The translations under genes were made by a program, and so were the position numbers. Shown piece after piece: positions 61,968 through 64,000 of a stretch of DNA of 64,000 nucleotides. The notes under the pieces are model-generated. The model was not told the DNA's origin and ran no database searches. It worked only from the letters and a program-made list of their open reading frames with translations. The stretch is from NCBI GenBank assembly GCA_015179125.1, contig WHVA01000058.1, positions 248,001 through 312,000 on the forward strand. The letters are read 5' to 3'. This DNA is from Gautieria morchelliformis. Its lineage: Eukaryota; Basidiomycota; Agaricomycetes; Gomphales; Gomphaceae. Position 1 is the first letter of the stretch. Each line of letters opens with the position of its first letter.

Positions 61968-63874
61968 ATGAATTTCCAGACGCGTTGCCTCTGCGCATCA
62001 TCATCCAACGCCACGTATGCCACTCCTGGCACATGCTCCGTGAGTGACTTGCGCTCAGCTCACTTGCCTCCCTGTTAATTATCAGTGTGAGAGCGCATTC
62101 ATGCCTTACTTAAGGCAGAACACGGCCACGAGGGATTATCTACAGGGCCTCCTCTTATGTGGCCCATTGCGGGTGACAGACGTCCCGTCTGGCCTCTCTC
62201 CCGTGATGGAGGAAAAGGATTCAATGGGGGAAGAGGATTCGATGGCGGAAGAGGCTTCGACAAACTGGTCGGGCGACATTGTGAGTTATACAACGTCCTT
62301 AGATACTCCATTGCTTATCGCATTACGTTGGTTCAGCATGAGGCGGGCGAGGCACCAGGAGCTCTTTCCCCTCAGAACTAGAAACCCCGACGACTCGCCG
62401 TTGACGCCGCTCCCTTCCTATTTCTCGGATGTCATCGATGGAGAAGTTGCAGCGCCGACTCCCCCCGAACAGGCTTCACCCGCCGCATCCTCCGTCCCCT
62501 CATTGGCGGAGGAAGAAGTGCGTGGGGACAATCCACAGCGGCCCCCGTATGAGCCCCGCCCAGGGTCACCGCCCCTCCCCACTGGTCCAATCTCGGCCCC
62601 AGCGGATGGGCAACAACCTGGAAACAACACCTACGAGGAGGACCGCGGCGTCATTCCACAGCCGCCTCCGTACGAACCCCACCCCGGGTCACCTCTCTTG
62701 CCCCTTTACACACCATCGGCCCCAGCAGATGGGCCACCAGCCAACGACGAGGAGGCCGCGGCGAAATTCCACAGCCGCCCACGTACGAACCCCGCCCGGC
62801 GTCACCTCTCTTGCCTCCTTACACACCATCGGCCCCAGCAGATGGGCCACCAGACAACGATGAGGAGGATCGCGGCGAAATTGCACAGCTCCCCACGTAC
62901 GAACCCCGCCCGGGGTCACCTCTCTTGCCCCCTTACACACCATCGGCCCCAGCAGATGGGCCACCAGACAACGACGAGGAGGCCCGCGGCGAAATTCCAC
63001 AGCCGCCGCCGCCGCCCCTCCCCCGACACTCCCGGGGCGATCCCGCTTCACACCTCAGGGCCACCCTCTCACCCACCGCCATGGTTTCGATAGCGCAACC
63101 GTACGAGATCTCAACGGTCAAAGAAGCGCAGCCACGCGTCAGACCTCCTCGACGCGAACGCGCGTTCGCGCAGACCACGCGGACCCCACCGTCGAGGAAT
63201 CGAGGGTGACTGCGCCCACGCCCCCGCACAATCCTAGACAGATGGATCGTAGCTGCGCAGCCGTCCTTGGGGGCCGTGCCACGCTCAAGCGGGGTCGTGC
63301 AGCAGCTGCCCAGCCGCCTCCCTACGAGGAGACCTTCGACGAGGAGTCCGGGGACATTCCCCTGGAGCCGCCACACACGCGCCCGGGTCCATCCCGCCGC
63401 GTGGCTCCCCGTCGGACACCGGCTCCCACCCACCACAACCGGGTGTACAAGCCGAAAGGCACGAGGGCAACGGTTCCAAGACGCGCAGCAATCATCTTGT
63501 CCACGGACGAGATGGAGAAAATCCACGAGAAACTTGAAGTTTCCTTGGAGCTATTTGAGGTCATTGGCCCCGTCAAAGTTGCAGAACTGACATGGCAGTG
63601 TAGTCAATGTAGCCATACCTCCCGCCGCGAAGAGGAGATGAAGCGTCACATAGAGACGCACTGCCCCACCCTCCGCCGGCTGTGCTGGAATCCAGCGTGC
63701 CCGAAGCTTTTTGCGCGAGCAGATTCTGCCAAGCGCCACATTCCGAAGTGCAGGGCTACACTTCCAAGCGGGAGGACGGTACGCGACGAGATTCCGAGGG
63801 TGCTAAAGGAGGAGACTCTGAGGGTGCTAAAGGAGGAGGATGGATATACCCCCGTACAAATCAAGTGGACATAA
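61968..63874 (+). pseudogene. B gene, array unit 2 (zinc-finger protein)
   Basis: Exon 1 61968-62039 (MNFQTRCLCASSSNATYATP), intron 62040-62085, exon 2 62086-62280 (CESAFMPYLRQNTATRDYLQ, then MEEKDSMGEEDSMAEEAS), intron 62281-62336, exon 3 from 62337. Both introns are phase 0 and 46 and 56 bp long. Exon 3 has a small deletion near 62350, then SPLTPLPSYFSDVIDGEVAA and 38-residue repeats (62641-62984). Frames change near 62755 and 63200. The last 222 codons (63206-63874) are open: linker RRTPAPTHHNRVYKPKGTR, finger 1 CSQCSHTSRREEEMKRHIETH in its C-x2-C-x12-H-x3-H form, finger 2 CWNPACPKLFARADSAKRH plus Cys, and the end YTPVQIKWT. Function unknown. Confidence 0.75.
62641..63000 (+). repeat. 114-bp (38-residue) tandem repeat in B exon 3
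   Basis: Unit starts recur at 62643, 62756, 62870 and 62984 (spacing 113, 114, 114). Each unit encodes RGEIAQLPTYEPRP, then SPLLPPYTPSAPADGPPDND. The 113-bp unit shifts the frame. A weaker earlier unit starts near 62520. Confidence 0.88.
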
Positions 63875-64000
63875 AGTTCTAATGAGCGAGGAGAATCGGA
63901 AGGACTCCAACGTGTGTACCCGTCTGGTTTATTAATCTATATTCCTTCCATCGACATGTAGCCAATATCGTTCTTCTGTTCCCTTGCGCCTCCATGCTCC
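63875..64000 (-). repeat. Start of the next C spacer
   Basis: Matches 58835-58960 ('gaggagaatcggaaggactc', 'atgtagccaatat', 'ttgcgcctccatg') and runs off the window, so the array very likely continues. Confidence 0.75.

Overview
The window looks like a repeat-dominated stretch (perhaps subtelomeric or pericentromeric) of a filamentous basidiomycete, most likely an Agaricomycete. The evidence is short introns (about 46-76 bp, GT-AG with one likely GC-AG), chromodomain Ty3/Gypsy and Ty1/Copia elements, a Tad1-like LINE piece, and only scattered, mostly broken host genes. I could not name a species. I saw no rRNA gene, no convincing tRNA gene, no CRISPR array and no intact housekeeping gene.

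Layout. (1) 499-11963 is a complete but decayed chromodomain Gypsy element with 212-bp LTRs. It sits in the coding exon of a small coiled-coil host gene (minus strand; halves at 11964-12172 and 108-498) and is flanked by the 5-bp duplication TCCAC. Four later insertions lie in its pol, each with its own 5-bp duplication (3265-3719, 4404-4891, 5464-7017, 8496-8710). Removing each one restores the pol reading frame. A long extra gene of unknown function follows pol. (2) 12455-17722 is a minus-strand Copia element whose two flanks do not match. (3) 17723-20638 is the 3' part of a chromovirus with a 1-kb LTR and an antisense ORF. Two further LTR copies (20984-22214, 25333-26013), a LINE fragment and traces of host genes follow. 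(4) 27181-30742 is the 5' half of a third Gypsy element. (5) 30940-42030 (minus) and 55497-64000 (plus) hold an alternating array of two related genes, here called A and B, separated by an opposite-strand spacer called C. More fragments lie at 26.0-27.2, 44.2-45.9 and 48.7-49.8 kb. A young Copia element (36245-40593) interrupts the minus-strand array. (6) 42-55 kb is a mosaic of host-gene pieces, Copia fragments and unrecognised sequence.

The A/B/C array is the least familiar part. B has three exons with phase-0 introns, a long Pro/Glu/Asp-rich middle with 38-residue repeats, two C-terminal zinc fingers and a variable tandem-repeat tail. A shares B's second-exon start and acidic Pro-rich repeats but lacks the fingers. 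Each gene is followed by C, which lies antisense and carries a T-run and, in some copies, Pol III box-like motifs. Most copies carry frameshifts or stops, so they may be decaying relatives of an active locus elsewhere.
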